From contig NZ_CP036259.1 in assembly GCF_007641255.1 (NCBI RefSeq), positions 4,156,501 to 4,220,500 of the forward strand: 64,000 nt of DNA, read 5' to 3'. This DNA comes from Sporomusa termitida (GTDB lineage Bacteria > Bacillota > Negativicutes > Sporomusales > Sporomusaceae). Below are positions 42,198-51,003 of the stretch, in pieces (the first letter of the stretch is position 1; every line of letters starts with the position of its first letter). The translations under genes and the position numbers were made by a program. The notes beneath the pieces are model-generated. The model was not told where the DNA came from, did no database searches, and was given only the letters and a program-made list of their open reading frames with translations.

Positions 42198-43932
42198 AAA
42201 CCCCTGTCGCCTCATGGCTTTCCCCTGTTGCTGCGCGCTGGTAGACCAGCCTGCCGGCAAAGTAAGTCCGCAATACCTTCACCTTGTCAATAGCAATAGG
42301 ATTGATGGCCAACAAATTTTGCGCAAGCACGACCATGTCAGCCTGCTTGCCGGCCTCCAGCGAGCCGGTCTCGTGCTCAATAAATAATGAATAGGCGCCG
42401 TTAATCGTAAAGCTTCTGAGCATGGCCGCCACCGTAACCCGCTCGGCCTTATTCAGCAAATACCGCTCATCTTCCCTGTCGGTTATATCTTCGACGCCAT
42501 AGACCCGGCCGTCGAAGATATTGCGGGTAACCCCGGTTTCAATGGCAAACAGCGGATTAGGCACCGGGGTAATCGGATAGTCGGAGGAGGAGATGATCGG
42601 CACACCGGCGGCGACAAAGGCTTGCAGCGGATATTCGTATTCAGCCCTGGCCCCCAGGAGCCGGTAGTCAACATTGTGCCACCAGTTGGGCCCTTTAAAA
42701 TGCCAGTAAGGCTGAACGCTGGCAAGTACCTGCAGTTGTTTAAACCGCATGATATCATCAGGAGCAACAAGCTGCAGGTGGGTAATCGTATTGCGGAAAT
42801 CACCGGCAGGCACCAGCTGCCGGGCTGCCGCCAACGCATCAAGAACCTTGCGGGTGGCCCCATCGCCGATTGAGTGGACATGAATCTGCAGCCCCCGCCG
42901 GTTGGCGGCCGCAAACGCCGCGTCAAGCCCGCCCCCGTCCCATAGAAACCGGCCGTAATAATCAGGGCCTTTGCCTGTCGCCAGGGTATAGGGCGCCAGC
43001 AAATAGCCTGTGCCCCCCTCCACAACCCCATCGGCAAAAAACTTCGCCGTGGTAATCCGGAAATTAGAGGAATGATATTCGGCCTGCAGGTCGCCAATGG
43101 CCTCAAGCTGGCTGTGCAGGTCCGCCTGCGGCCGGACCATAATGGCGCCCCGGACATGAAGCGACAACTGCCCTTGCCGGGCCAAGTGCTGCAGGGCCTG
43201 CAGGATCAGCGGCATAAACCGCCCCAGAATCGCCAGTATGCCGGTAATGCCAAAGCTGTGCATCCGGCTTTGAAAGGCTGCCATCGCCTGTATATATTGT
43301 TCGAGGGTGTACTGCGGCTGCATAACCAGTGATATGGCACTTTCCTTCACTGTTCCCCACAGCTCGCCGCTGACCGTGTCTTTCTCAATGACGCCGCCCT
43401 CAGGCGCCTGGGTTGCAGTAGTTATACCGCTAACTGCCAGCGCCTTGGAGTTAACCCACCAGCTATGGCCGTCCATGGCCCGCAGAATGACAGGAATATC
43501 GGGCGCCACCGCATCCAGATACTCCTTCCGGGGGCCTTTGTTCAGATCCTCACCGGTAAAGGCGCTCCATAACCAGCCCTGGCCAAAGACCGCTTTGATG
43601 TCCGGCTGCTGCCGGATAAAATCCCGGACGGCCGCGAGGTAGCCTTCCAGGGTGTTAATCCCGAACAACTGCACCTCATAGAGTTCGGTCAGGGCAATGC
43701 CCGGCGGGTGAATATGGCTGTCAATCAAGCCGGGAATGACCATCTTCCCCTGAAGATCAATTGTTTCCGTGGCGTCATCAATATAAGCCGTTATTTGCTC
43801 ATTACTGCCAACAAAGAGTATCTTTTCCCCCTTGACGGCGATTGCCTGATGAACAGTATCATGAGGATCGGCAGTATATATTACGCCATTCATCATGACC
43901 ATGTCGGCCAAACGTCCTGTGGTCATTCTCAT
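42190..43932 (-). CDS. Amidohydrolase family protein (YtcJ-like)
   Basis: A 580-residue metal-dependent hydrolase of the amidohydrolase-3 group. IPGLIDSHIHPPGIALTE carries the HxH metal ligands; QIHVHSIGDGATRKVLDA and the late SSSDYPITPVPNP supply other ligands. About 40 residues at each end form the beta-sandwich. The substrate is not predictable; the family often acts on N-acyl or cyclic amides. ATG 43932 (or 43926) follows AAGGCAGG. It lies between a MarR gene and nudC. Confidence 0.85.
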   Translation of the reverse strand: MRMTTGRLADMVMMNGVIYTADPHDTVHQAIAVKGEKILFVGSNEQITAYIDDATETIDLQGKMVIPGLIDSHIHPPGIALTELYEVQLFGINTLEGYLAAVRDFIRQQPDIKAVFGQGWLWSAFTGEDLNKGPRKEYLDAVAPDIPVILRAMDGHSWWVNSKALAVSGITTATQAPEGGVIEKDTVSGELWGTVKESAISLVMQPQYTLEQYIQAMAAFQSRMHSFGITGILAILGRFMPLILQALQHLARQGQLSLHVRGAIMVRPQADLHSQLEAIGDLQAEYHSSNFRITTAKFFADGVVEGGTGYLLAPYTLATGKGPDYYGRFLWDGGGLDAAFAAANRRGLQIHVHSIGDGATRKVLDALAAARQLVPAGDFRNTITHLQLVAPDDIMRFKQLQVLASVQPYWHFKGPNWWHNVDYRLLGARAEYEYPLQAFVAAGVPIISSSDYPITPVPNPLFAIETGVTRNIFDGRVYGVEDITDREDERYLLNKAERVTVAAMLRSFTINGAYSLFIEHETGSLEAGKQADMVVLAQNLLAINPIAIDKVKVLRTYFAGRLVYQRAATGESHEATGVYG

Positions 43933-43974
43933 CACCTGCCTTGTTTTTTATTCAAGTACTGTCACTGCGTTTTT

Positions 43975-44490
43975 TTAAGACTCACTGTCTGGCCTTTCCA
44001 TTCTAGACTGAAAGGCGGCAATGAGATCATCGACAAATTTGCCGGCAACCCTTAATTCCTCCGGCCTGTAAGCGCTAAAAAGCCGGATAAAGCCGGCCTG
44101 AGCCTGCTCATGCAGGCTTGCATGAATCCGGAATACTTTTTGCCCCCGCGGCGTCAATCTATAATATGTTTCTTTTTGGTTGTTCGCCAGCCGCCGGACT
44201 TCGATCATATCCTTTTTGATTAATTTTGCCGTTATTTTTGAAATTCCGCCTTTGGTTATATTCAGGCGTTTGGCAATGGCGGTCGCATTGAGTAAGGCAT
44301 TTCTTTCAATACAGTCGATGACATGGCATTCTGCCAGGGTCAGTCTCACCTGCCGGAGCTCTTCGTAGTCCTGCTCCTGCAACATCGCCTGCAGTATTTT
44401 TTCCTCGTAATCCTCAATACTGTTTGCATAATAAATAAGGGCTTCCAGCTTACGCATCAGCGCCTGAACCGCCAATTCCCTGCTTTGCAT
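43975..44490 (-). CDS. MarR-family transcriptional regulator
   Basis: A 171-residue winged-helix regulator: ATAIAKRLNITKGGISKITAKLIKKDMI is the recognition region and RRLANNQKETYYRLTPRG the wing. ATG 44490 is chosen by family length; the frame extends upstream with a hydrophobic stretch unlike MarR proteins. Upstream on the minus strand is a TATAAT (near 44545). It probably controls itself and the amidohydrolase/nudC genes that follow. Confidence 0.88.
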   Translation of the reverse strand: MQSRELAVQALMRKLEALIYYANSIEDYEEKILQAMLQEQDYEELRQVRLTLAECHVIDCIERNALLNATAIAKRLNITKGGISKITAKLIKKDMIEVRRLANNQKETYYRLTPRGQKVFRIHASLHEQAQAGFIRLFSAYRPEELRVAGKFVDDLIAAFQSRMERPDSES

Positions 44491-44587
44491 GCTAATCAAC
44501 CTAACTTTAGCCAGTGTTGTGACATAAGAGCCACTTTCATTATACAGTATGTGATAAAAAAATAAAATCAGTCCTGCCGAATTGTAA

Positions 44588-44630
44588 ATAACCGGCCCCA
44601 ACCGCAGTTATGCAGGCTGGGGCCGGTTAT
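44588..44630. terminator. Hairpin after the racemase gene
   Basis: ATAACCGGCCCCA pairs with TGGGGCCGGTTAT. It lies 15 bp past the stop of the minus-strand LarA-like gene. The T-run is broken (TTATTTACAAT), so termination may be partial. Confidence 0.65.
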
Positions 44631-44644
44631 GATTTTTACTCCTG

Positions 44645-45916
44645 TCAGCCCAGCAGATTGCCGGCCTCATCAAAAATCATCGCGGCCGGCTCGCCGCGCA
44701 CTTCAATCGCAGGATTGGCCATTGCCGCCGGCAAGAGGGCCTCGGAGATAAGAATCTCGCCCAGATGCAGGGTGTCTTTAATTCTGACCAGCCGGACTTT
44801 GGACAGATCCCGGGCATTGCAGGTCTTGACCGCAGCCAGCAGGGCCTCCCGGTCATCGGCCATAACCAGCGGCAGGCGGGCCGGGGCGGGGGTGGTGTTG
44901 GTAATGCAATTGGCATAGGTGTAATCAAAATCAATCTTATTAAACAGTTTGCGGGTGGTATAATCGCCGACACCAACGCCGCAGGCGTTGCCATTGGTCG
45001 CTTCTGTCAGATCAAGGACTACCAGTTTGTTGACGTCCGGACCGCCGCTGGCATAAGGGGTGGGGTACCGTCCGGTTATGTTCGGGTCCATCCCGTCGCC
45101 GGATATTTCCTTGCCGATCCGGTCGACAACAAGCACATCCAGCTCGTCAAACAGGATCCGCGGCATTTTGGCTTTGGCCTCAAGCAGCAGTTGCTGGTCC
45201 GCTTCCATGATCTTTTCCGCCGGCACCGCGACCAGTGTTGATATTTTGTCATAGGCGTTTTCCACAGTGCCGATAGCAAACAGCACCTTGCAGCAGGCAA
45301 GCTTGACCTGCGCCATGGCCAAAACATGCTCGGCCATATGCTTAAAGCCGTACATATGGCAGGTCTCTGCCCCTTTTTGCTTGCCCAGGCCGATGGTCAG
45401 CATTTTAGCCAGGCCGCTTTCGCAGGGACCCCGGTAGGCGGTATGGGGTTTAACCCGGTTAATGATTACAATCCCGTCGGCCTCATAGGCATATTTATCC
45501 ATATGGACAGCGAGGCCATTGCCGATTTTGCCAACCTCCACAACCTCCATCGAGGAGCATACCTGGCAGCCGACGCTTTCCTCGGTAACCCCGAGATTGG
45601 CTAATACGCTGGCCTGGCCGGCGGCAGTTGCGCCGCCGTGGCTGCCCATCGCCGGCACAACGAAAGGCCGGCCGCCGCGCTGCCGTATCTCCGCCACGGT
45701 AAGCCGGACCAGTTCCGGCAGTCGGTCCAGCCCCCGGCTGCCAACGGCAACGGCAATATCCATGCCGTCCTTAATCTGTTCGCCGATCCCGGCTTTGGCA
45801 AACTCCTGCCTAATCACCGACGGTATGTCCTGCACCTCTGTTACCTTAAAATTCTGGTGGATTTTAACCATGCGCGGCAGCTCGGTCCCGGCCAGCAGTT
45901 CCTGTATAATACCCAT
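44645..45916 (-). CDS. LarA-like (lactate racemase/DUF2088 family) protein
   Basis: A 423-residue protein, normal LarA length. VAVGSRGLDRLPELV, AMGSHGGATAAGQ and IINRVKPHTAYRGPCESGLAKM fit LarA relatives. LarA uses a nickel-pincer cofactor made by LarB, LarC and LarE, none of which is in the window. The family contains racemases and epimerases of various 2-hydroxy acids as well as uncharacterized members. Next to a two-subunit UxaA-type lyase, so it may supply the correct stereoisomer of that lyase's substrate. Confidence 0.8.
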   Translation of the reverse strand: MGIIQELLAGTELPRMVKIHQNFKVTEVQDIPSVIRQEFAKAGIGEQIKDGMDIAVAVGSRGLDRLPELVRLTVAEIRQRGGRPFVVPAMGSHGGATAAGQASVLANLGVTEESVGCQVCSSMEVVEVGKIGNGLAVHMDKYAYEADGIVIINRVKPHTAYRGPCESGLAKMLTIGLGKQKGAETCHMYGFKHMAEHVLAMAQVKLACCKVLFAIGTVENAYDKISTLVAVPAEKIMEADQQLLLEAKAKMPRILFDELDVLVVDRIGKEISGDGMDPNITGRYPTPYASGGPDVNKLVVLDLTEATNGNACGVGVGDYTTRKLFNKIDFDYTYANCITNTTPAPARLPLVMADDREALLAAVKTCNARDLSKVRLVRIKDTLHLGEILISEALLPAAMANPAIEVRGEPAAMIFDEAGNLLG

Positions 45917-45945
45917 AAAAATCCCCTCCCAGCCTTTATATTTGA

Positions 45946-47109
45946 CTACATTGACGGCCCAATGCGCATAATGGCGAAATCATTTTGTCCCAGAACCTCC
46001 GCTTTGGTCAGTTTCCCGGAGGCAACGGCCAGCATTTCGGCAAATATGCGTTGCCCGACCTGGGCTACCGTTTCCTCGCCGGTTATGATGGTGCCGGCGT
46101 TCAGGTCCATATTGTCCCGCATTCTCTGGAACATTGCCGTATTTGTTGCTACTTTGATGGTTGGTGCTATCGGCGAGCCGGTAGGCGTGCCCCGCCCGGT
46201 AGTGAATACGCAGATATGGCAGCCGCCGGCCACCATGCCTGTCAGCTGTTCAATATCATTGCCGGGGGTATCCATAAAAACCAGGCCCTTGGCGCTTATC
46301 CTTTCCGCCCAGCCGATAACGGCCTGCAGCGGCTTTGTCCCTCCCTTATACACACAGCCCAGGGACTTTTCCTCAATCGAGGATAGGCCGCCCTCAATAT
46401 TACCGGGGGTGGGATTACTGCCCCGCATATCCACGCCCATTGTCTTGGCCGAGTCCTCAAAGGCCCTGATCGTTGCGTAGCACTGCTCCCGGACGGCCGC
46501 ATTCACGGCCCGTTCGGCGATAATATGCTCGGCCCCGATCAGTTCGGCTGTCTCGGCCAGGATGGCAGTGCCGCCGGCATCGATCAGCAGGTCACTGGCC
46601 GTCCCCAGCGCCGGATTGCCGGACAGCCCGGAACAGGCATCAGAGCCGCCGCATTCGGTTCCCAGGATCAGCGCGCCGGCATCAATAGCCTCCCGCTGCA
46701 GGGCCGACGCAGCGATCATCATCGCCTGCGCGGCGGCGGTACCGGCCCGGATAGCCTTATTGGAGCCGCCCTCGTCCTGGATAATAATCGTATGGACCGG
46801 CTTATAGGGGCAGTGCCGCCGGATTGCGGCCGCCACGTCCTGGGCCCGGATCACTTCACAGCCTAAACCGGCGACAACAATTCCGTAGACATTGGGGTGA
46901 ATCCCATGGCCGATAAAGGCCCGGGCTGTCTGCTGCGCATCCTCCCCCAGCTGGGAACAGCCATGCTGATGCTCAACCCAGACAGCGCCCCTCACATTTG
47001 TTGCAATCCCTCTGGCCACCTGGTTGGCACAGTTTACGGTCGGCAATACCAGTACATGATTGCGGATGCCGGCCGTGCCGTCCGGACGGCGATAGCCCAT
47101 AAAATTCAT
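45946..47109 (-). CDS. UxaA/SuyB-family lyase, large subunit
   Basis: A 387-residue catalytic subunit of the altronate/galactarate dehydratase superfamily. Signature regions are YRRPDGTAGIRNHV, HQHGCSQLGED, TECGGSDACSGLSGNPALG and GNIEGGLSSIEEKSLGCV. Members dehydrate sugar acids or cleave sulfolactate (SuyB). ATG 47109 is chosen because CAGGAG lies 9 bp before and the small-subunit gene stops 7 bp upstream. The substrate is not determined. Confidence 0.88.
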   Translation of the reverse strand: MNFMGYRRPDGTAGIRNHVLVLPTVNCANQVARGIATNVRGAVWVEHQHGCSQLGEDAQQTARAFIGHGIHPNVYGIVVAGLGCEVIRAQDVAAAIRRHCPYKPVHTIIIQDEGGSNKAIRAGTAAAQAMMIAASALQREAIDAGALILGTECGGSDACSGLSGNPALGTASDLLIDAGGTAILAETAELIGAEHIIAERAVNAAVREQCYATIRAFEDSAKTMGVDMRGSNPTPGNIEGGLSSIEEKSLGCVYKGGTKPLQAVIGWAERISAKGLVFMDTPGNDIEQLTGMVAGGCHICVFTTGRGTPTGSPIAPTIKVATNTAMFQRMRDNMDLNAGTIITGEETVAQVGQRIFAEMLAVASGKLTKAEVLGQNDFAIMRIGPSM

Positions 47110-47116
47110 CTTATTA

Positions 47117-47425
47117 TCACTCCTGTGTTCCATTCTCTAAATCACCGCGGCCCCGGCAGCCGCCCAGATTATGCACATGGATATGCCGGCCGGCAGCAAT
47201 CGGCGCCGTTGCCACCCCGATTACCTCCCCATATTTGATGATCCTGTCATCCTTGGCAATATCTCTGATCGCTACCTTATGCCCAAACGGGATGTTGTCG
47301 ATCACCTGCAGGTCAATGCTGTTACCTTCAATATTGATCTCAATATCACACCCGGCAGCAATATCCTCAATTACGGTGGCAACATTATCCTGGGGTTTCA
47401 TAATAATCGCTTTGAACTTATTCAC
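47117..47425 (-). CDS. UxaA/SuyA-family lyase, small (SAF-domain) subunit
   Basis: A 102-residue SAF domain: FGHKVAIRDIAKDDRIIKYGEVIGVATAPIAAGRHIHVHN is typical of the N-terminal part of UxaA and of the separate SuyA subunit of sulfolactate sulfo-lyase. It is the first gene of the operon and works with the large subunit immediately downstream. Confidence 0.88.
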   Translation of the reverse strand: MNKFKAIIMKPQDNVATVIEDIAAGCDIEINIEGNSIDLQVIDNIPFGHKVAIRDIAKDDRIIKYGEVIGVATAPIAAGRHIHVHNLGGCRGRGDLENGTQE

Positions 47426-47486
47426 AACTTCGCCTCCGGCTTTAATTTAAATAGCAACGTCAATTTATAATATTAAAAAAATTCAT

Positions 47487-47501
47487 GCCAGGCAGGTGCC
47501 G
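47487..47501 (-). promoter_or_regulatory. Weak sigma-54 promoter candidate
   Basis: On the minus strand CGGCAC-N5-TGGC keeps the GG and GC of a -24/-12 promoter at the correct spacing but departs at other positions. It lies about 60 bp before the small-subunit gene. The nearby sigma-54 activator remnant makes it plausible. Confidence 0.4.
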
Positions 47502-47622
47502 GCCCTCCTGTCCGGGATAATGCCTGCAGCCATCACCGCTATGATAGCCCAGACCGCAATAGGTCGCGGTATTTTAAAACAAATAGTGCATCAAAACATT
47601 TTGTTTCATTCTTCTGTTTCGT

Positions 47623-47803
47623 TTACTTTTTACCAGACCGGAGTTTCCGCCAGAGAGTGGTTCTGCTAATCCCCCGCCGTCTGGCAGCCGGCCCGGGTAT
47701 AATTATATTTTACTTCAAACAGTATTTGCTCAATCTGCTTCGCTCCAATACCTGATATAGCTTGACCTACAATCCCTGTTGCCTGGCGTTTTTCCTGCTC
47801 CAT
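47623..47803 (-). pseudogene. Remnant of a sigma-54 activator (Fis-type C-terminus)
   Basis: Reading from ATG 47803 gives MEQEKRQATGIVGQAISGIG and a helix up to YNYTRA; moving to the next frame restores AARRRGISRTTLWRKL and a few more residues before a stop at 47623. This is the end of a PrpR/NtrC-type activator with a one-base shift in the middle of the helix-turn-helix. The AAA+ part is absent upstream (stops in frame). The rest of 47426-47919 holds TGTTTCATT and TGTTTCGTT repeats (47603, 47615) and a CAAAACATTTTG palindrome (about 47592-47603) that could be its old operator. Confidence 0.75.
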
Positions 47804-47855
47804 CTTCATTATACCGGCGAATGCCGCCAACGGAAAGGTTTACCGTTAAATATTA

Positions 47856-47902
47856 CTGAAAAAACGCAGGCCGGTACCGTTAAAAACGATACCGGCCTGC
47901 GT
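47856..47902 (-). terminator. Intrinsic terminator of the RND operon
   Basis: On the minus strand ACGCAGGCCGGTA pairs with TACCGGCCTGCGT and is followed by TTTTTC. It lies directly past the efflux pump stop codon. Confidence 0.93.
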
Positions 47903-47919
47903 ACCAGGCTGTCCTGTTA

Positions 47920-50900
47920 CTAGCCCTTGCGAAAAATTCGTTTAATATTGAATCTGCCGTTTTGCATATCATCAAACAGTGTATAGACAACAGGCACAAC
48001 CACCAAGGTAAGGATGGTTGAGGTGATCAGACCGCCGATGATTGCATGGGCCATCGGCGCCCGGGCTTCAGCCCCCGGTCCGATGCCCAGGGCTAATGGC
48101 ATCATCCCGACAATCATGGCCGCTGTAGTCATGATAATCGGCCGCATCCGCTGCACCGCCGCCTCTACCAGGGCCTGGTTGCGTTCTATCCCGGCAGCCC
48201 GGCGCTGTTTGGCAAAGTCGATGAGCAAAATGGCATTCTTCGTTACCAGACCCATGAGCATAATGATCCCAATCAGAGACATAATACTCAGTTCACTGCC
48301 CATAATCAGGAGACCAACGATCGCCCCGATGATCGCCAGCGGTAAAGCCAGCATAATCGCAAAGGGATCGATATAGCTCTCAAACTGGGCAGCCAGCACG
48401 AAGAAGATAAACAGGACCGCCATCGCCAGCGCCATAATCATGCCGGAAAAGGCATCATTCATGGACTGGGTCTGACCGGTGGTCACAAATTTATAGCCTT
48501 CCGGCATAGTTACTGCCGTGACCCGCTTATTAAACTCGGTGTTAAAGTCGCCCAGCGTCGTGCCGCTTAGGTTAGCAGAGATTGTAATCTGCTGCTGGTT
48601 GTCATAACGCTTAATCTGCGCCGGGCTTGTGGCGTACACGGTGTCGGTTACCTGCGACAGCGGCACCATCACGGCCTGCCCGTTGGCCCGGGCCGTGCTC
48701 GACAGATATACCTTGTTGACGTCCGCTAAACTGCGGCGGGCTTCCGGATCCAGAATGACCCTTACATCATAAGCGTCATCCCCTTCTTTAAAGTCTGTCA
48801 CAATTTTACCGTTAAACATGGTCTGCAGCGTATCGGCAATGTTGGCCGCCGAGATGCCAAGGTCAGAAGCCCGGTCCCGGTTGACCACAATTTGGGCGTC
48901 AGGGTTGCCGGCTTCATAGCTGGAGGTTACCTCAACAGTACCCGGCACGCTGGCGATAATTTGCTGCACCTGCTCGGCAATATCGGCTAAAATATCCAGC
49001 GATTGCCCCTGAATCACAATCGATACAGGCTTGCCGCTTGACATGCCCGATTGTTTCGACACACTGATTTCAGCGCCGGGGATCACACTGAATTTTTGCC
49101 GGAGATCGGCGATAATCTCATTATCACTCACACTGCGCTCATTTTTCGCCGACAGCTGCACTAAAATATTAATATTATTGGTTTTAGTTACACTATAGGT
49201 CATTTTAGCCTCAGGTACCTCACGGATTGTTTGGGCCATGGCATCAGCCATTTCGCTGACCGCCAGCACACTCATGCCGGGGTCGACAACCGCCGTCACC
49301 GTGATTTCCCCGTTATCGGCCTCAGGTACAAACGTGGAGCCGAGCAGCGGCATAAGCGCCAGGCTGCCGACAAACAGCCCAACCGCCAAGAGCATAACCT
49401 TACGGCGATGACCCAAAGCCAGCTGTAAGAATTCACCGTATTTTGCGGTTATCTTATCAAACCAGTTACTCCAGGTAAGCCAGGCCTTACTTAACTTGGT
49501 AGTGCCTTTAATCTCGGCATGGTCCAGATATTTGGCAGATAACATCGGGGTTAAGGTAATGGCCACAAACAGGGAAACCAGTACGCTGGCCGCTACGGTT
49601 ATACCAAACTCTTTAAAGAACTGGCCGACCATTCCGCTCATCATGCCGACAGGCACGAACACGGCTACCAGCGTAAACGTCGTGGCCATAACGGCAAGGC
49701 CAATCTCGGAGGTCCCGTCAAATGCGGCGCTTACCTTATCCTTGCCCATCTCCAGATGGCGCACAATGTTTTCAATAACAACAATCGCGTCGTCAATCAG
49801 CAGACCGACTGCCAAGGACAGGGCCAGCAGCGACATGGTGTTGAGGGTAAAGCCCATAACCTTCATCGCCAGAAAGGAAGTAATAACAGATACAGGAATG
49901 GCAAGGCCGGCAATAATGGTACTCCGCCAGTTGCCCAGAAACAAAAATACAATCGCTACTGCCAGCAAACCGCCAACAACCAGATTAAACTGGACGTCCT
50001 CCACCGATTCATGGATGTGTACGGAATTGTCGCGCACGACAACCAGCTCCACCCCCGGCGGCAGCTCGCTTTGAATGCTTGCCAGCTGCTTATTGACATT
50101 ATCGACAACATTGATTGTGTTGCTGCCTGATTGCTTCATGATCTCCAGACCAAGCGCCGGCTTGCCGTCCAGCTTGGTAATCGAGGTGACATCAGCCGTG
50201 GTGTCTTTAATTGTAGCGATATTTTTCACATACAGCTGGACACCGTCCCGCTGGCCGACAGGAATATTCAGAAACTGGTCGGTTGACGTAATACTGCCTA
50301 CGGCCCGCAGATCTGTTTCCCGCTGACCGTCGGTGACTTTACCGCCGGGAGACTCAATATTCTCATTGCTCAGACCATTGATAACCTCCGGCACAGTCAG
50401 GCCATAGGCTGCCATCTGGTTGCTGTCCAGACGGATTTGGATTTCCCGGTCCAGGCCCCCCTGAACATCAACCGAGGCTACCCCGTTAATTGCTTTTAAC
50501 CGGTCTGTCAGCGTATCTTCGGCAAACACCGTCAGTTCCCGCTGATTGAGATCGCCGGTCAGGGCAATCGTCATAATGGGTGTATCATCAGGGTCAAAGC
50601 GGATAATGGTAGGTGCTTTGGCATCCTGCGGCAGCAAGGCCTGGATGCTGCCGACCTTATCGCGCACATCCTGTGCGGCCGTATCGGCATTGGTTTCCAT
50701 GGTAAACTGAATAACAGTTGTTGACAAACCTTCGCTGGCCGTTGAGGTGATATGTTCCACACCTGCCACCACATTAACGGCTTCTTCAACCTTTTTCGTC
50801 ACCTTTGATTCTACCTGTTCCGGTGAAGCGCCGGGGTACTGCACGGTAATGGCGACGACTGGCAATTCAATGCTGGGGTATTGATCCACATTTAAGGACA

Positions 50901-50988
50901 TATAACTAACCAAGCCTAAAACTACCAGCGCCAAAATTATTACGGTGGAAAATACCGGACGCTTAATACTAATCTCAGTAAGTTTCAT
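47920..50988 (-). CDS. RND efflux pump inner-membrane subunit (HAE1 family)
   Basis: A 1022-residue AcrB/MexB-type proton-driven exporter with 12 membrane segments and two large periplasmic loops (FVPEADNGEI precedes the second). Membrane segment 4 contains GLLIDDAIVVIENI with the paired Asp residues of the proton relay. It works with the adjacent membrane-fusion protein and an outer-membrane channel not encoded here. Multidrug or lipid export is likely; the substrate is unknown. Under control of the upstream TetR gene. Confidence 0.96.
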   Translation of the reverse strand: MKLTEISIKRPVFSTVIILALVVLGLVSYMSLNVDQYPSIELPVVAITVQYPGASPEQVESKVTKKVEEAVNVVAGVEHITSTASEGLSTTVIQFTMETNADTAAQDVRDKVGSIQALLPQDAKAPTIIRFDPDDTPIMTIALTGDLNQRELTVFAEDTLTDRLKAINGVASVDVQGGLDREIQIRLDSNQMAAYGLTVPEVINGLSNENIESPGGKVTDGQRETDLRAVGSITSTDQFLNIPVGQRDGVQLYVKNIATIKDTTADVTSITKLDGKPALGLEIMKQSGSNTINVVDNVNKQLASIQSELPPGVELVVVRDNSVHIHESVEDVQFNLVVGGLLAVAIVFLFLGNWRSTIIAGLAIPVSVITSFLAMKVMGFTLNTMSLLALSLAVGLLIDDAIVVIENIVRHLEMGKDKVSAAFDGTSEIGLAVMATTFTLVAVFVPVGMMSGMVGQFFKEFGITVAASVLVSLFVAITLTPMLSAKYLDHAEIKGTTKLSKAWLTWSNWFDKITAKYGEFLQLALGHRRKVMLLAVGLFVGSLALMPLLGSTFVPEADNGEITVTAVVDPGMSVLAVSEMADAMAQTIREVPEAKMTYSVTKTNNINILVQLSAKNERSVSDNEIIADLRQKFSVIPGAEISVSKQSGMSSGKPVSIVIQGQSLDILADIAEQVQQIIASVPGTVEVTSSYEAGNPDAQIVVNRDRASDLGISAANIADTLQTMFNGKIVTDFKEGDDAYDVRVILDPEARRSLADVNKVYLSSTARANGQAVMVPLSQVTDTVYATSPAQIKRYDNQQQITISANLSGTTLGDFNTEFNKRVTAVTMPEGYKFVTTGQTQSMNDAFSGMIMALAMAVLFIFFVLAAQFESYIDPFAIMLALPLAIIGAIVGLLIMGSELSIMSLIGIIMLMGLVTKNAILLIDFAKQRRAAGIERNQALVEAAVQRMRPIIMTTAAMIVGMMPLALGIGPGAEARAPMAHAIIGGLITSTILTLVVVPVVYTLFDDMQNGRFNIKRIFRKG

Positions 50989-51003
50989 GACCTCTCCCCT
51001 ACT

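Noticed and set aside
47804-47919. Rest of the decayed sigma-54 activator upstream of the remnant
   Set aside because: The frame contains stops and the stretch is occupied by the RND operon terminator; no AAA+ motif was found.
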